The notes beneath the pieces are model-generated. The model saw only the letters and a list, made by a program, of their open reading frames with translations. It searched no databases and was not told where the DNA came from. From NCBI GenBank assembly GCA_947474995.1, contig CANJNJ010000007.1, positions 1 through 63,862 on the forward strand: a stretch of 63,862 nt of DNA, given 5' to 3'. A program made the position numbers and the translations under genes. The stretch comes from Opitutaceae bacterium (GTDB taxonomy: Bacteria; Verrucomicrobiota; Verrucomicrobiia; Opitutales; Opitutaceae). Below, in pieces: positions 19,431 to 27,950 of the stretch; positions within the stretch are counted from its first letter, which is position 1; each line of letters starts with the position of its first letter.

Positions 19431-21407
19431 TCAGTGCTTGGCGTGGGGGTCCTCGATCGGATTGCCGTCTGCGTCGAGATGGAGGTGGTAGCCTTCGTTG
19501 CCTTCAATCGACCAGAAGTAGATTCCGATGACCATCACCACGCCGCCCAGAATGGACAGGCCGAGCTTCAGGTGCATGCCGGGAGCGGGATTGCTGTCCA
19601 AGGCGCTGACGGCCAATCCGCCGATGAGCAGGCCCATGCCGGCAACAAACGGCCAGATGGAGGCGAACGGCATGTGAATGCCACCGTGGGCCGACTCGAC
19701 CTTTTCCAGTTCGATTTTCTCCTTGGCGATCTCCTCGACATGGTGCTTCTCGTACCAAAAGGCGTCGCGGTCGTGAACGATTGGGATGACGCGGAAGTTA
19801 TACTCGGGCGGAGGATTGGGGAGCGACCATTCCAACGTGCGGGCGTCCCAGATATCGCGACCGACGCGCTCGCCCTTGAAGTACGTGTATACCATCACGA
19901 CGAAGTAGATGAAGATACCCAGGCCGAGCGTCAGGGCGCCAATCGTCGCGATGTAATTCGCGGCATTCCAGCCGAGGTTGGAATCGTAGGTAAAGGTGCG
20001 GCGGGGCATGCCGTTCAGGCCGAGGAAATGCATCGGGAAGAACGTGACGTTGAAGCCGATAAAGATGACCCAGAAGGACAACTTGCCCCAAACCTCACTG
20101 ACCTTGCGGCCAAACATCAGCGGGAACCAATAGTGGATACCGGACAGGATGCCGAAAAGGGAGCCGCCAATCAGCACGTAATGGAAATGGGCGACGACAA
20201 AATAACTGTCCTGCTGCTGCGCGTCCGCCGGCGCCGCCGAATGCATGATCCCGGAGAATCCGCCGATCATGAACATCCAGACAAAACCGAGGGCAAACAT
20301 CATCGGCGTGCGCATCTGGAGATTGCCGTTCCAGAGGGTGCCGATCCAGTTGAAGATCTTTACCCCGGTGGGGACGGCAATGGTCATTGTCATCAGCGCG
20401 AAAGCCGCCGTGGCGATGGTGCCCAAGCCCGTGGTGAACATGTGGTGACTCCAGACGGCAAACCCGAGAAAGCCGATACAGGCGCCGGAAAACACGACGA
20501 TGGGGTAGCCAAAGAGGGGCTTGCGGGCGAAGGTGGGAAGGATTTCCGAAACGATGCCCATCGGCGGCAGAATCAGAATGTAAACCTCGGGGTGACCGAA
20601 CACCCAGAAGAGATGCTGCCAGAGGATGGGCATGCCGCCGCCGGAGGCCTCAAAGAAGAAAGTGCCGAACTGACGATCCATCATCACTTCGACCAGGGCG
20701 ATCGCGATGAACGGGAAGGAAAGAACGAGAAGAAAAGAGGTGATGAGCGTCATCCACACGAACACCGGCAGGCGCATCATGGTCAGGCCCGGGGCCCGCA
20801 TGTTAATGATGGTGACGATAAAATTGAGGGAGGCGGCAATCGAGGCGACTCCGAGCAACTGCAGCCCCATGATCCAGTAATCGATCGAGTGCTTCGGGAT
20901 GAACTGCTTCGAGGTCAGCGGAGCATAGCCGAACCAACCGCCGTCGGGAGCGCCGTGCGTGGCCTGGGGCAGGAACCAGCCGATATTGAGGATGATGGCA
21001 CCCGCGAGGAAGACCCAGAACGAGAAGGCGTTCAGGCGGGGGAAGGCCACGTCGCGCGCGCCGATCTGCAGCGGCATGATGAAATTGAAGAAGGCGGCGG
21101 ACATCGGCATGACGGCGAGAAAGATCATCGTCGTGCCGTGCATCGTGAACATCGTGTTGTACTGCTGGGCGGTCAGCAGGTCGTTGTTCGGCACCATCAG
21201 CTGGAGGCGGATGAGCATCGCCTCGAAGCCGCCGACGAGGAGAAAGAACAAACCGGAAATCCCGTAGAGAAAACCGATGCGCTTGTGGTCGACCGTCGTC
21301 AGCCAGCTCATCAGCCCGCCCTTGGTGGTCGGATGGGTCAGCAGCTTGGGCTGGGTCGGGACGTGCTCATCCTTGGTGAGGAAAGCGGATTTGGCCAGGG
21401 CGTCCAT
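19431..21407 (-). CDS. ctaD: Cytochrome c oxidase subunit I (caa3 type)
   Basis: 658 residues. Heme and CuB ligands are visible: 'FTMHGTTMIFL' (low-spin heme His), 'HPEVYILILPPMG' (His-Tyr cross-link), 'AVWSHHMFTTG' (the two CuB His) and 'VAHFHYVLIGG' (high-spin and low-spin heme His). Two more membrane segments near the C-terminus ('WPFVAGMGLLIGGLAV' and 'LGGVVMVIGIYFWSIEG') give about 14 in all, as in Bacillus caa3 subunit I. It reduces O2 to water and pumps protons. The operon order is ctaC-ctaD-ctaE-ctaF. Confidence 0.97.
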   Translation of the reverse strand: MDALAKSAFLTKDEHVPTQPKLLTHPTTKGGLMSWLTTVDHKRIGFLYGISGLFFLLVGGFEAMLIRLQLMVPNNDLLTAQQYNTMFTMHGTTMIFLAVMPMSAAFFNFIMPLQIGARDVAFPRLNAFSFWVFLAGAIILNIGWFLPQATHGAPDGGWFGYAPLTSKQFIPKHSIDYWIMGLQLLGVASIAASLNFIVTIINMRAPGLTMMRLPVFVWMTLITSFLLVLSFPFIAIALVEVMMDRQFGTFFFEASGGGMPILWQHLFWVFGHPEVYILILPPMGIVSEILPTFARKPLFGYPIVVFSGACIGFLGFAVWSHHMFTTGLGTIATAAFALMTMTIAVPTGVKIFNWIGTLWNGNLQMRTPMMFALGFVWMFMIGGFSGIMHSAAPADAQQQDSYFVVAHFHYVLIGGSLFGILSGIHYWFPLMFGRKVSEVWGKLSFWVIFIGFNVTFFPMHFLGLNGMPRRTFTYDSNLGWNAANYIATIGALTLGLGIFIYFVVMVYTYFKGERVGRDIWDARTLEWSLPNPPPEYNFRVIPIVHDRDAFWYEKHHVEEIAKEKIELEKVESAHGGIHMPFASIWPFVAGMGLLIGGLAVSALDSNPAPGMHLKLGLSILGGVVMVIGIYFWSIEGNEGYHLHLDADGNPIEDPHAKH

Positions 21408-21481
21408 GTGGTGCGGGTGTTGGGTCGGAATTTGGTTGGAAAAGTTTGAGCCCGGTTCGGAAACGCCCGGGCGGCGGGTGC

Positions 21482-22732
21482 TTACTTCAGACTTTCGAGA
21501 TAGGCGACCAAGGCGGCTTCGTCCGCGGCAGTCAGCGTGATCTTGTTGTCCACATAACCCTTGGCCATCTTGTTGCCGGGTTTGACCGCCCCAGGATTAT
21601 GGATCCAGCGCTGGAGTTGCTCATGATTGTTTTCCAGCAATCCGGCGGCGATAGTCGTGCGAGCCCCCACATGGGTCAAATCCGGCCCGGCGACACCGGC
21701 GCCGGCATGACCACGCACGGTATGGCAGGAAATACAGGCCTTCGTGGAGAAGAGTTGCTTGCCCGTGGCGACCAATTCGGCGTCCTCACCCTTTTCGGGT
21801 GCCTGCTTCTGCTGCCAGGAGGCGAGGGGGTCGACTTCGAAGCGCTCGGTGATACCCGTTTCATTCGTGCGGAAACTGCGCAGCGAAGCGAACTGCGGGC
21901 GGGGACGATTGGCATCGGCCGGCCGGGGCGCGACGTTGCGCGCCGTTTGCAGCTGCTGATCCAGCCAGTCGTTGAATTCGCGCGGCCCCAGCGCCACGAC
22001 CCGAAAGCGCATCACGGCATGGGAATCGCCGCAATATTCCGCGCATTGCCCCCAGTAGTAACCGGGCTTGTCGGCTTTCAACCAGAGGAAATTCGCCCGG
22101 TTGGGGATCATATCCACTTTGCCCGCCAGCTTGGGCACCCAGAAGGAATGAATGACATCGACCGTGCGGACATTGATCCGGATCGGGCGCCCCACGGGAA
22201 TGACGAGCTCGTTGCTCGTCACCAAGGGGGTCTTTACGCTGGCGTCAACCGTGGCCTGCTCGGTGAGATACTCGAAACGAAACCACCACTGGTAGCCGGT
22301 GGCGGTGATCTCATAGGCATTGGCTTTTTCCGCTGCGGGAACGTCGTAGGTAAACCAGATGGCCTTGAGCGTGGGAATCGCGATGATGACGAGCGCGAGA
22401 ACCGATCCACCAATCAGCCCGAGTTCGACCAGCGGGTTGCCGTGACCTTGCGGCGGGGGTTCGGCATGCTCATCGGCCTCGGTGCGGGCGCGAAATTTCC
22501 AGGTAGCGTAGGCAAAGACACCCCCGACGATGATAAAGATCACCAAGGTCACCCAAACGGTAACGATAAACAAGTTGAGTTGCTCCTGCGCCACCGGACC
22601 CTCGACGACCATTGTCGACTGGTGGCCATCCATGCGCCAGAAGTTGAGGTCGCAACCGGTGAGGGTTGCCATACAAGTCAGTGCCGCGGCGGCGCGGCTC
22701 CACCGGGCAAAGTTCGGTAAGAGTTTGAGCAT
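21482..22732 (-). CDS. ctaC: Cytochrome c oxidase subunit II fused to cytochrome c (caa3 type)
   Basis: 416 residues, first gene of the oxidase operon. A lipobox ends at Cys27 ('TLTGC'), followed by membrane segments at about 51-77 and 103-124. The CuA site is complete: H195, C230, C234, H238 and M241 in 'VIHSFWVP' and 'GQCAEYCGDSHAVM'. A class I cytochrome c domain follows with C333-x-x-C336-H337 and a likely Met389 ligand. The fusion defines the caa3 subtype, which accepts electrons from a soluble or lipoprotein carrier. The divergent azurin gene 186 bp away is an obvious candidate donor. Confidence 0.97.
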   Translation of the reverse strand: MLKLLPNFARWSRAAAALTCMATLTGCDLNFWRMDGHQSTMVVEGPVAQEQLNLFIVTVWVTLVIFIIVGGVFAYATWKFRARTEADEHAEPPPQGHGNPLVELGLIGGSVLALVIIAIPTLKAIWFTYDVPAAEKANAYEITATGYQWWFRFEYLTEQATVDASVKTPLVTSNELVIPVGRPIRINVRTVDVIHSFWVPKLAGKVDMIPNRANFLWLKADKPGYYWGQCAEYCGDSHAVMRFRVVALGPREFNDWLDQQLQTARNVAPRPADANRPRPQFASLRSFRTNETGITERFEVDPLASWQQKQAPEKGEDAELVATGKQLFSTKACISCHTVRGHAGAGVAGPDLTHVGARTTIAAGLLENNHEQLQRWIHNPGAVKPGNKMAKGYVDNKITLTAADEAALVAYLESLK

Positions 22733-22918
22733 GGGTGAGCGGTCGGAGTGTAAAATTGGTGAGCGGCGCGAAGGCCAAAGGTGGGAGAGAGTTCGCGAAC
22801 GTCACGTCATTTCAAGCCATAATCCGGAGTTTTCGATCACCGCCAAAAACTATTAAGGTTTTTGCGGGGTTAGAAAACTTTTGCATGTCGGCCTTACGCC
22901 CTCAACGTTGGTCCAGCT

Positions 22919-23434
22919 ATGACGAAATCCTTGTTCCTTCTTGCGTCCCTTACCACTGCGCTCGCCCTTTCCGGATGCGGCCAGAAAGAAGCCGCTCCGG
23001 CTGCGGCCGCGCCCGCGGCCGCGGCCGCCAAAGCTGCGGCTCCGGCGGTCGCCGGCCCTCGTGTGATCGAAATCACCGCGAATGATCAGATGAAATTCAG
23101 CATTACGGCCATCGAAGCGAAGGTCGGAGAGGAATTGAAAATCGTTTTGACCAATGCCGGCACCCTGCCGAAGGAGGCCATGGGGCACAATATGGTCATT
23201 TTGAAGCCGGGCAGCGATCCGGCGGCGTTTGCCGCGGCCTCGATGGCCGCCAAAGACACCAACTACGTGGCGCCCTCGCTCAAGGATCAGGTCATTGCCA
23301 GCACCGAGATTCTCGGACCCCGGAAGAGCGCCGAAATCACGTTCAAGGCGACCGCGGCTGGCGACTATCCCTTCCTCTGCTCGTTCCCCGCCCACTTCAT
23401 GGTGGGCATGAAGGGCGCGATCACGGTGCGCTGA
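22919..23434 (+). CDS. Azurin, lipoprotein form
   Basis: 171 residues. A lipobox ends at Cys20 ('LALSGC') and is followed by an Ala/Pro-rich linker of about 25 residues that tethers the copper domain to a membrane. The azurin fold starts at 'ITANDQMKF'. Copper ligands are H90 ('EAMGHNMV'), C154, H159 and M164 in 'FLCSFPAHFMVGMKG'. Azurins carry single electrons. The gene is divergent from ctaC, so electron transfer to the caa3 oxidase is likely but inferred. It has its own transcript and no partner downstream on this strand. Confidence 0.93.
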   Translation: MTKSLFLLASLTTALALSGCGQKEAAPAAAAPAAAAAKAAAPAVAGPRVIEITANDQMKFSITAIEAKVGEELKIVLTNAGTLPKEAMGHNMVILKPGSDPAAFAAASMAAKDTNYVAPSLKDQVIASTEILGPRKSAEITFKATAAGDYPFLCSFPAHFMVGMKGAITVR

Positions 23435-23523
23435 CGCGCGCCGTGACGGGTAAGGTTTAAGGTGGAAACTTTTAGAACTGAGTTGGCGATCGGCGGCCTA
23501 GCCCGCTGCTAGGCTAACCGATT

Positions 23524-23566
23524 CCGGTCAGAGACCGGCGCTACGTAGCGCCGTCTCCGACTGGCG
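23524..23566. repeat. Palindromic REP-like repeat, GTAGCGCCG family
   Basis: Two near-palindromic arms meet at CTACGTAG: 23524-23544 and 23545-23566. The right arm is close to the copy at 14188-14210. It lies between the convergent azurin and DUF420 genes, where it could also work as a two-way transcription stop. Confidence 0.75.
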
Positions 23567-23633
23567 TCAGGCGATGGCCGAGGCCGCGTTCCCTGGCATC
23601 CAAAGTGTCTGCCAGGTTTATGGGGCCGGCGCC

Positions 23634-24065
23634 TCACCGCGCCGCCGGCCACCACTGGTAGAGGAAGAAATAGACCAATACACCGGTCACGCTGACGTAG
23701 TACCAAATGGGGAACGTCCAGCGGGCCCAGGCCCGGTGGCGCTCGATGTTGCCGCGGAGCGCGAGCAGGAGGGTCCGCGGCACGAGGAAGGCCACGGACG
23801 CCGCCAACAGCACATGCGTGATGAGCATGGTGTAATAGAATTGGCGGATAAAGCCGGTGCCGCCGAAAGGCGTGCGGGCGCCGGTCCTGGCATGGTAGTA
23901 GAGATAGGAGCCGAGAAAGATCGTGGATACGACGAACGCGGCCAGCATCGACGCGCGATGGGCAGCGATGTTTTTCCGTCGGATGAACACGAAACCGCAC
24001 GTCATCAACACCGCGGCGGTGCCGTTGAGACTGGCGTTGAGGGCTGGAAGATCCTGGACGGTCAT
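23634..24065 (-). CDS. DUF420 membrane protein (oxidase assembly)
   Basis: 143 residues from the ATG at 24065, which overlaps the ctaB stop by 4 bp (ATGA). Four membrane segments carry conserved His: 'RRKNIAAHRASMLAAFVVS', 'SYLYYHARTG', 'YTMLITHVLLAASVAF' and 'RHRAWARWTFPIWYYVSVTG'. This is the DUF420 family, encoded with heme A synthesis genes in caa3-type organisms and linked to oxidase assembly (CtaM in Gram-positives). Coupling to ctaB supports the same role. Confidence 0.88.
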   Translation of the reverse strand: MTVQDLPALNASLNGTAAVLMTCGFVFIRRKNIAAHRASMLAAFVVSTIFLGSYLYYHARTGARTPFGGTGFIRQFYYTMLITHVLLAASVAFLVPRTLLLALRGNIERHRAWARWTFPIWYYVSVTGVLVYFFLYQWWPAAR

Positions 24066-24949
24066 GGATGAAAGAGCAGCCGGTCGGCAACGAGCGCACC
24101 CAGCACGATCGGCAGGTAAATGATGGAGCCCAAGAATAGCCGGCGCGCGGCGAGATCGCGGCTCTCGGCCCGGAGGAAGCCAATCGCCAGCCCGAGAAAC
24201 CAACCGCCGAACACCAAGGCCGCGAAGCCGTAGGCGCGGGTCGCCAACCCCAACACGGTGGGCAGTGAACTCACCGCCACGAGTACCACGGTATTTATGA
24301 GCGACCAAATGGCCACGCGCCGGCCGGATTCATCGCGCACCGGGAGCATCGGGAAGTGCACGGCCGAGTAGTCGCGCCGATACGTCCAAGCGACGGCCAT
24401 GAAGTGGGGAATCTGCCAGAAAAAAAGAATACCAAATAAAATCCAGCCCAGGGCGCTCACTTTGCCTTCGCCGGCGGCCCAGCCGATGAGCGGCGGAAAC
24501 GCACCGGCAATCGCCCCGATTTCCGTGCTCCACACCGACCATTTCTTCGCCGGTGTGTACCAGCCGAGATAGGAAAAAATGGTGAAGAGCGTGAACATCG
24601 CCGCCAAGGCATTGACCTTGGCGAAGAGCAGGAAAAGCGCGGCGATGCACATGAGCATGCCGATCACGAACGCGGAGCCCGTTGCCACTTTCCCGGTGGG
24701 AATGGGACGGTCGGCCGTCCGCTTCATCTGTGCGTCAGTTTCGTGTTCCATCCATTGGTTGAGCGCGGCGACGCCGCCCGCGGCGAGCGACGTGCCGATC
24801 ACCACAAACATGAGCTTGAGCGGCTGGCTGGGCGGTCGAGCGGCCAGATAGCCGACCAGGGCGGTCAGCACGGAGAGCAGGCTGAGGCGCGGCTTGGTCA
24901 GCTCGAGGTAATCGCCAAATTTAGCCGGAGTTGGTGCCGCTTCGCTCAT
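24062..24949 (-). CDS. ctaB: Protoheme IX farnesyltransferase (heme O synthase)
   Basis: 295 residues with about nine membrane segments. The prenyltransferase motif 'NQWMEHETDAQMKRTADRP' (about 65-83) gives the Asp-rich site, and 'YTPAKKWSVWSTEIGAIAG' and 'FFWQIPHFMAVAWTYRRDY' are CyoE/CtaB signatures. It adds the farnesyl chain to heme B, giving heme O for CtaA. It overlaps ctaA upstream and the DUF420 gene downstream by 4 bp each, so all three are translationally coupled. Confidence 0.96.
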   Translation of the reverse strand: MSEAAPTPAKFGDYLELTKPRLSLLSVLTALVGYLAARPPSQPLKLMFVVIGTSLAAGGVAALNQWMEHETDAQMKRTADRPIPTGKVATGSAFVIGMLMCIAALFLLFAKVNALAAMFTLFTIFSYLGWYTPAKKWSVWSTEIGAIAGAFPPLIGWAAGEGKVSALGWILFGILFFWQIPHFMAVAWTYRRDYSAVHFPMLPVRDESGRRVAIWSLINTVVLVAVSSLPTVLGLATRAYGFAALVFGGWFLGLAIGFLRAESRDLAARRLFLGSIIYLPIVLGALVADRLLFHP

Positions 24950-25926
24950 GAGGAGGATGGGCCTTCGACGGCGTCGCGGTGGGCGAGCCAGGTGACCCAG
25001 AATGTGATGGCGAGGGTCAACGCGCCCACGAGCACGTGACTGGTGGTCACGTCGGCGCGGCGATACGTCGCGATGATTTGCATGCCGAGCAGGATTTGCA
25101 GGACGAGGAGGCTGAGCAAGGCTGAGGCGGCGGCGCGCATGGCCAGCGTGGCGGCGCGTTCGCGCCGGATTTTGAACGCGAAAAGGGGCAGGGCGATCGC
25201 GAGCACCGCGGCCATCGCGCGATGGGCGAAATGAATTGCGATGCGGAAGTCCCAAGTCGCCGGCAGCCAATGGCCGTCCGGCGTGGAATAGGGGAACGTG
25301 CGAATCGCGAGTCCGGCGCCGTTGTGCCGCATGGTCGCGGCGATAGTCAGTTGAATGAGCAGCAGGAGGCAGCAGCCGAGGCCCAACCGGCGGACGGTCG
25401 CGCTCAGCGGCGCCGGGCGGTCGATCCACGCCTTCGAACAGCCGACGGCGATGGCGATCAGGAGGCAGACGTAGATCTGCGCGAGCACGCCGTGCGGGAT
25501 CCGCAGCATTTGGCCGAGGGTCATTTCAAAGCCCGGCACGTGCATCGGATCGAGGAGCACGCGGGTGCCGCCCAGAAAGCCCTGCACGAGCACGATGACG
25601 AGGGCCCAGACGCCGAGTTGGCGGAGCCAGGCGCGCGCCTCGGAGCGCCACAGCCAGACGGCGAGCCCGATGGTAATCAGCCCCATGGTTGCCCCGCTCA
25701 ACCGATGGGAGTGCTCGGCGAACATCGACAGGTTCTCGAGCCAGCCGGTCGGATTCAGCGAGCCGTTGGACAGCGGCCAGTCGGGAAAGGCCATTCCGGC
25801 GCCGATGCTCGTGGTAAACGCCCCCAGTGTGACGAGCACAAAGACCCACAGGGCACCCAGCGTCGCGAAAATCGCGAGGGCGGGCTTGTAGGTGGCAGTG
25901 CGCCGGGATTGGTTTACGAGGGACAT
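24946..25926 (-). CDS. ctaA: Heme A synthase
   Basis: 326 residues, eight membrane segments in two four-helix halves. The heme-ligand histidines are in 'MFAEHSHRLSGATMGL', 'RIPHGVLAQIYVCLL', 'IHFAHRAMAAVLAI' and 'TTSHVLVGALTLA'. It oxidises the C8 methyl of heme O to make heme A for the caa3 oxidase. It is the first gene of the ctaA-ctaB-DUF420 unit, divergent from the Sco gene with 86 bp between, so the two units probably share a control region. Confidence 0.95.
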   Translation of the reverse strand: MSLVNQSRRTATYKPALAIFATLGALWVFVLVTLGAFTTSIGAGMAFPDWPLSNGSLNPTGWLENLSMFAEHSHRLSGATMGLITIGLAVWLWRSEARAWLRQLGVWALVIVLVQGFLGGTRVLLDPMHVPGFEMTLGQMLRIPHGVLAQIYVCLLIAIAVGCSKAWIDRPAPLSATVRRLGLGCCLLLLIQLTIAATMRHNGAGLAIRTFPYSTPDGHWLPATWDFRIAIHFAHRAMAAVLAIALPLFAFKIRRERAATLAMRAAASALLSLLVLQILLGMQIIATYRRADVTTSHVLVGALTLAITFWVTWLAHRDAVEGPSSS

Positions 25927-26012
25927 GAGCAGGCCAAAGGGAGAGTAGAAGGGGCGATGGGTCCCGCCGCAAACCCTTTGACAAATTTATCCACCGGCGA
26001 ATCCGTAGTGTG

Positions 26013-26927
26013 ATGAAAACTAATGCGCTCGCCACGGCCGCCGCGCTGGCGGCACTGGGCGCCTTCGGCTGTGCGCGCCATGGTTCGGATTCACCCGGCG
26101 CTGCGGCGACCGCGGGGGAACCCGGAGTTCCCGCTCCCGGCCACTACCTGCTGACGGGCGAGGTGATTTCGGTCGATTCCGTCCAAAACACCCTGCGCGT
26201 GCGCCACGAAGAGGTGAAGGGCCTCATGCCGGCGATGATGATGGATTTCGGCGTATCGGCCGGCGACGCGGCCCAGGTCCGGCCCGGCCAGCGGATTCGC
26301 GCGGAATTGGTTCCGGACCAGAAAAGCGGCTTTCGCCTCGAGCGAATCTGGCCCGATGACAAGGTGTTGAAGGAAACCGTCGAGGCCGGCGCTCGGCAGT
26401 TGCGCGAGGATACGCATAATCGGGGCAAGTCCGCGTATCGCGAAGTCGGCGAAACCGTCCCGGATTTCGCGCTTTATGATCAAAGCGGCGGCGTCGTGCA
26501 AAGCGCGCGGTTTCGCGGCAAGCAGCTCCTGATCAACTTCATCTTCACGCGCTGCCCCGATGCGACGAAGTGCCCGGCGGCCACGGCCAAGATGATGGCG
26601 GTGCAAAAACTCGCGCGGGAGGCCCGCGTGAAAAATCTCGAGCTTATTTCCATCACGCTCGACGCGGCCTATGACACGCCCGGAGTTTTGCACGATTACG
26701 CCACGGCGCGGTCCATCGACACGTCGAATTTCTCCTTTCTCACCGGACCGGAGAACGCGATCAAGGATTTGCTGACCCAGTTCGGCGTCATCGCGGAATT
26801 CCGCGGCGATCTGCTGGTGCACACGCTCACGACGCTGCTCGTCAATGAAAACGGCAAGATTGTCCACCGCGCGGACGGCAGTCTGTGGGAGCCGGGCGAT
26901 TTCGTGGCGAAGATGGAGCAACGATGA
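26013..26927 (+). CDS. Sco-family copper chaperone with N-terminal CusF-like domain
   Basis: 304 residues. A lipobox ends at Cys20 ('GAFGC'). Residues 43-115 look like a CusF-type copper-binding OB fold: 'LTGEVISVDSVQNTLRVRHE', 'MPAMMMDFGV' with Met clusters, then 'PGQRIRAELV'. The Sco/thioredoxin fold follows from about 150 ('VPDFALYDQSGG'), with C181 and C187 in 'TRCPDATKCP' and H270 in 'LLVHTLTTLL'. The Cys spacing is C-x5-C rather than the common C-x3-C. It should deliver copper to the CuA site of CtaC. Its stop overlaps the next start by 4 bp. Confidence 0.85.
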   Translation: MKTNALATAAALAALGAFGCARHGSDSPGAAATAGEPGVPAPGHYLLTGEVISVDSVQNTLRVRHEEVKGLMPAMMMDFGVSAGDAAQVRPGQRIRAELVPDQKSGFRLERIWPDDKVLKETVEAGARQLREDTHNRGKSAYREVGETVPDFALYDQSGGVVQSARFRGKQLLINFIFTRCPDATKCPAATAKMMAVQKLAREARVKNLELISITLDAAYDTPGVLHDYATARSIDTSNFSFLTGPENAIKDLLTQFGVIAEFRGDLLVHTLTTLLVNENGKIVHRADGSLWEPGDFVAKMEQR

Positions 26928-27922
26928 ACGCCACGCGACAGACGGGCCGTGGGGTCCCACCGGTGGCGGCGACAGGAGCGGGGCCGCCCGCGCCGATTGA
27001 TGGGCGGAAGGTGGCGTGGATTTCCGCGGGGGCGCTGGCGGTTTTTGTCGGGCTGCGTCTGCTGCCGACCGGAACCAACCTCAGCCACATGGATTTTCGC
27101 GTGGAGGCGCGCGACACCAATGCGATTGAGTTCTGCGACCCGCTGAATCCCCAGTTCATCCCCGTCGTGGCCGCCCGATCCCCGGTGACCATGACGCTGG
27201 GGACGGGCGGACCCGCGACGATGGGGAGCGAGTATCGCGGGGTGGTGACCTTGCGCACGGGCAGCGCCAAACCGGTGGCGCCCGAAGACCTGCTCGTGGT
27301 CCACACCCGGTCGCTGCACCTGCTCATCGTCGACCCGACGCTGACGGATTATCAGCATGTTCACCCGGTGCCGGGAAAAAATCCGGGTGAATGGACCTTC
27401 TCGTTTTTACCGCAGCGGGGTGGCCTGTATCGAATCTTTGCGGACTTCACGCCGGTCGCGACGGGCCGGGGGCTGTACGCGAGCGTGGATTTGCCGGTCG
27501 GGCCGGTCGCGGCGGGGGGCGCGAAGGTTCAGGCAAATCGGCCGGCGGCGGCGACGGTGGTAGAAAAGAATGATTGTCGGTTTTCGCTCGTGGCCGCCGA
27601 ACAACCCATGCGCGCGGGAGCGATCATCGATTTGCGGTTCAGCCTCGTCGCGGTGAGTGGCGGCGCGGTGCCCCTGCAGCCGGTGATGGGCGCGTTTGCG
27701 CACCTCGTCGCGTTTGACGAGACGCGCAGTGGATTCGCGCACTTGCATCCGACCGAAACCGATCTCTTGAAACCGCTGGACGCCCAGCACCCGGTGCTGA
27801 AATTCAAGCTGACGATTCCGCAGCGCGGCCGCTACGTGATTTGGGCGCAGGTAAACCTAGGCGGGCGCGAGGTCTTCGTGCCGTTCTGGTTCGAGGTGTT
27901 TTCCGCCTCCGGCGGAAAATAA
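26924..27922 (+). CDS. Exported two-domain His-rich protein, candidate copper handler
   Basis: 332 residues from the ATG at 26924, which overlaps the Sco stop. One N-terminal membrane segment (about 29-47) is followed by two similar beta-rich domains. Domain 1 (about 85-190) has H127, H132 and 'YQHVHPVPG' (H145, H147). Domain 2 (about 212-325) has M255, H260 and 'FAHLHPTE' (H273, H275). Both end with the pattern 'PQRG-Y-I-A' before a final strand. The spacing of H and H-x-H suggests a metal site in each. I do not recognise a named family beyond a loose resemblance to YtkA/FixH-like periplasmic domains. Coupling to Sco makes a copper role likely but unproven. Confidence 0.65.
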   Translation: MNATRQTGRGVPPVAATGAGPPAPIDGRKVAWISAGALAVFVGLRLLPTGTNLSHMDFRVEARDTNAIEFCDPLNPQFIPVVAARSPVTMTLGTGGPATMGSEYRGVVTLRTGSAKPVAPEDLLVVHTRSLHLLIVDPTLTDYQHVHPVPGKNPGEWTFSFLPQRGGLYRIFADFTPVATGRGLYASVDLPVGPVAAGGAKVQANRPAAATVVEKNDCRFSLVAAEQPMRAGAIIDLRFSLVAVSGGAVPLQPVMGAFAHLVAFDETRSGFAHLHPTETDLLKPLDAQHPVLKFKLTIPQRGRYVIWAQVNLGGREVFVPFWFEVFSASGGK

Positions 27923-27925
27923 AGT

Positions 27926-27950
27926 TAGGTTTTCGCGGAGCGAAAACCTA
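27926..27950. terminator. Hairpin between convergent genes
   Basis: A perfect 11-bp stem (27926-27936 with 27940-27950) has a 3-nt loop. It lies between the ends of the His-rich protein gene and the AMP nucleosidase gene, and its right arm includes the latter's stop codon. The stem contains TTTT/AAAA, so it could end transcription from both sides. Confidence 0.7.

Noticed and set aside
19434..21449. A 671-codon open frame on the plus strand opposite ctaD
   Set aside because: The minus strand has a full subunit I with all ligands. The plus-strand product is rich in Asp, Gly, His and Arg without any family motif, a usual shadow in GC-rich genes.
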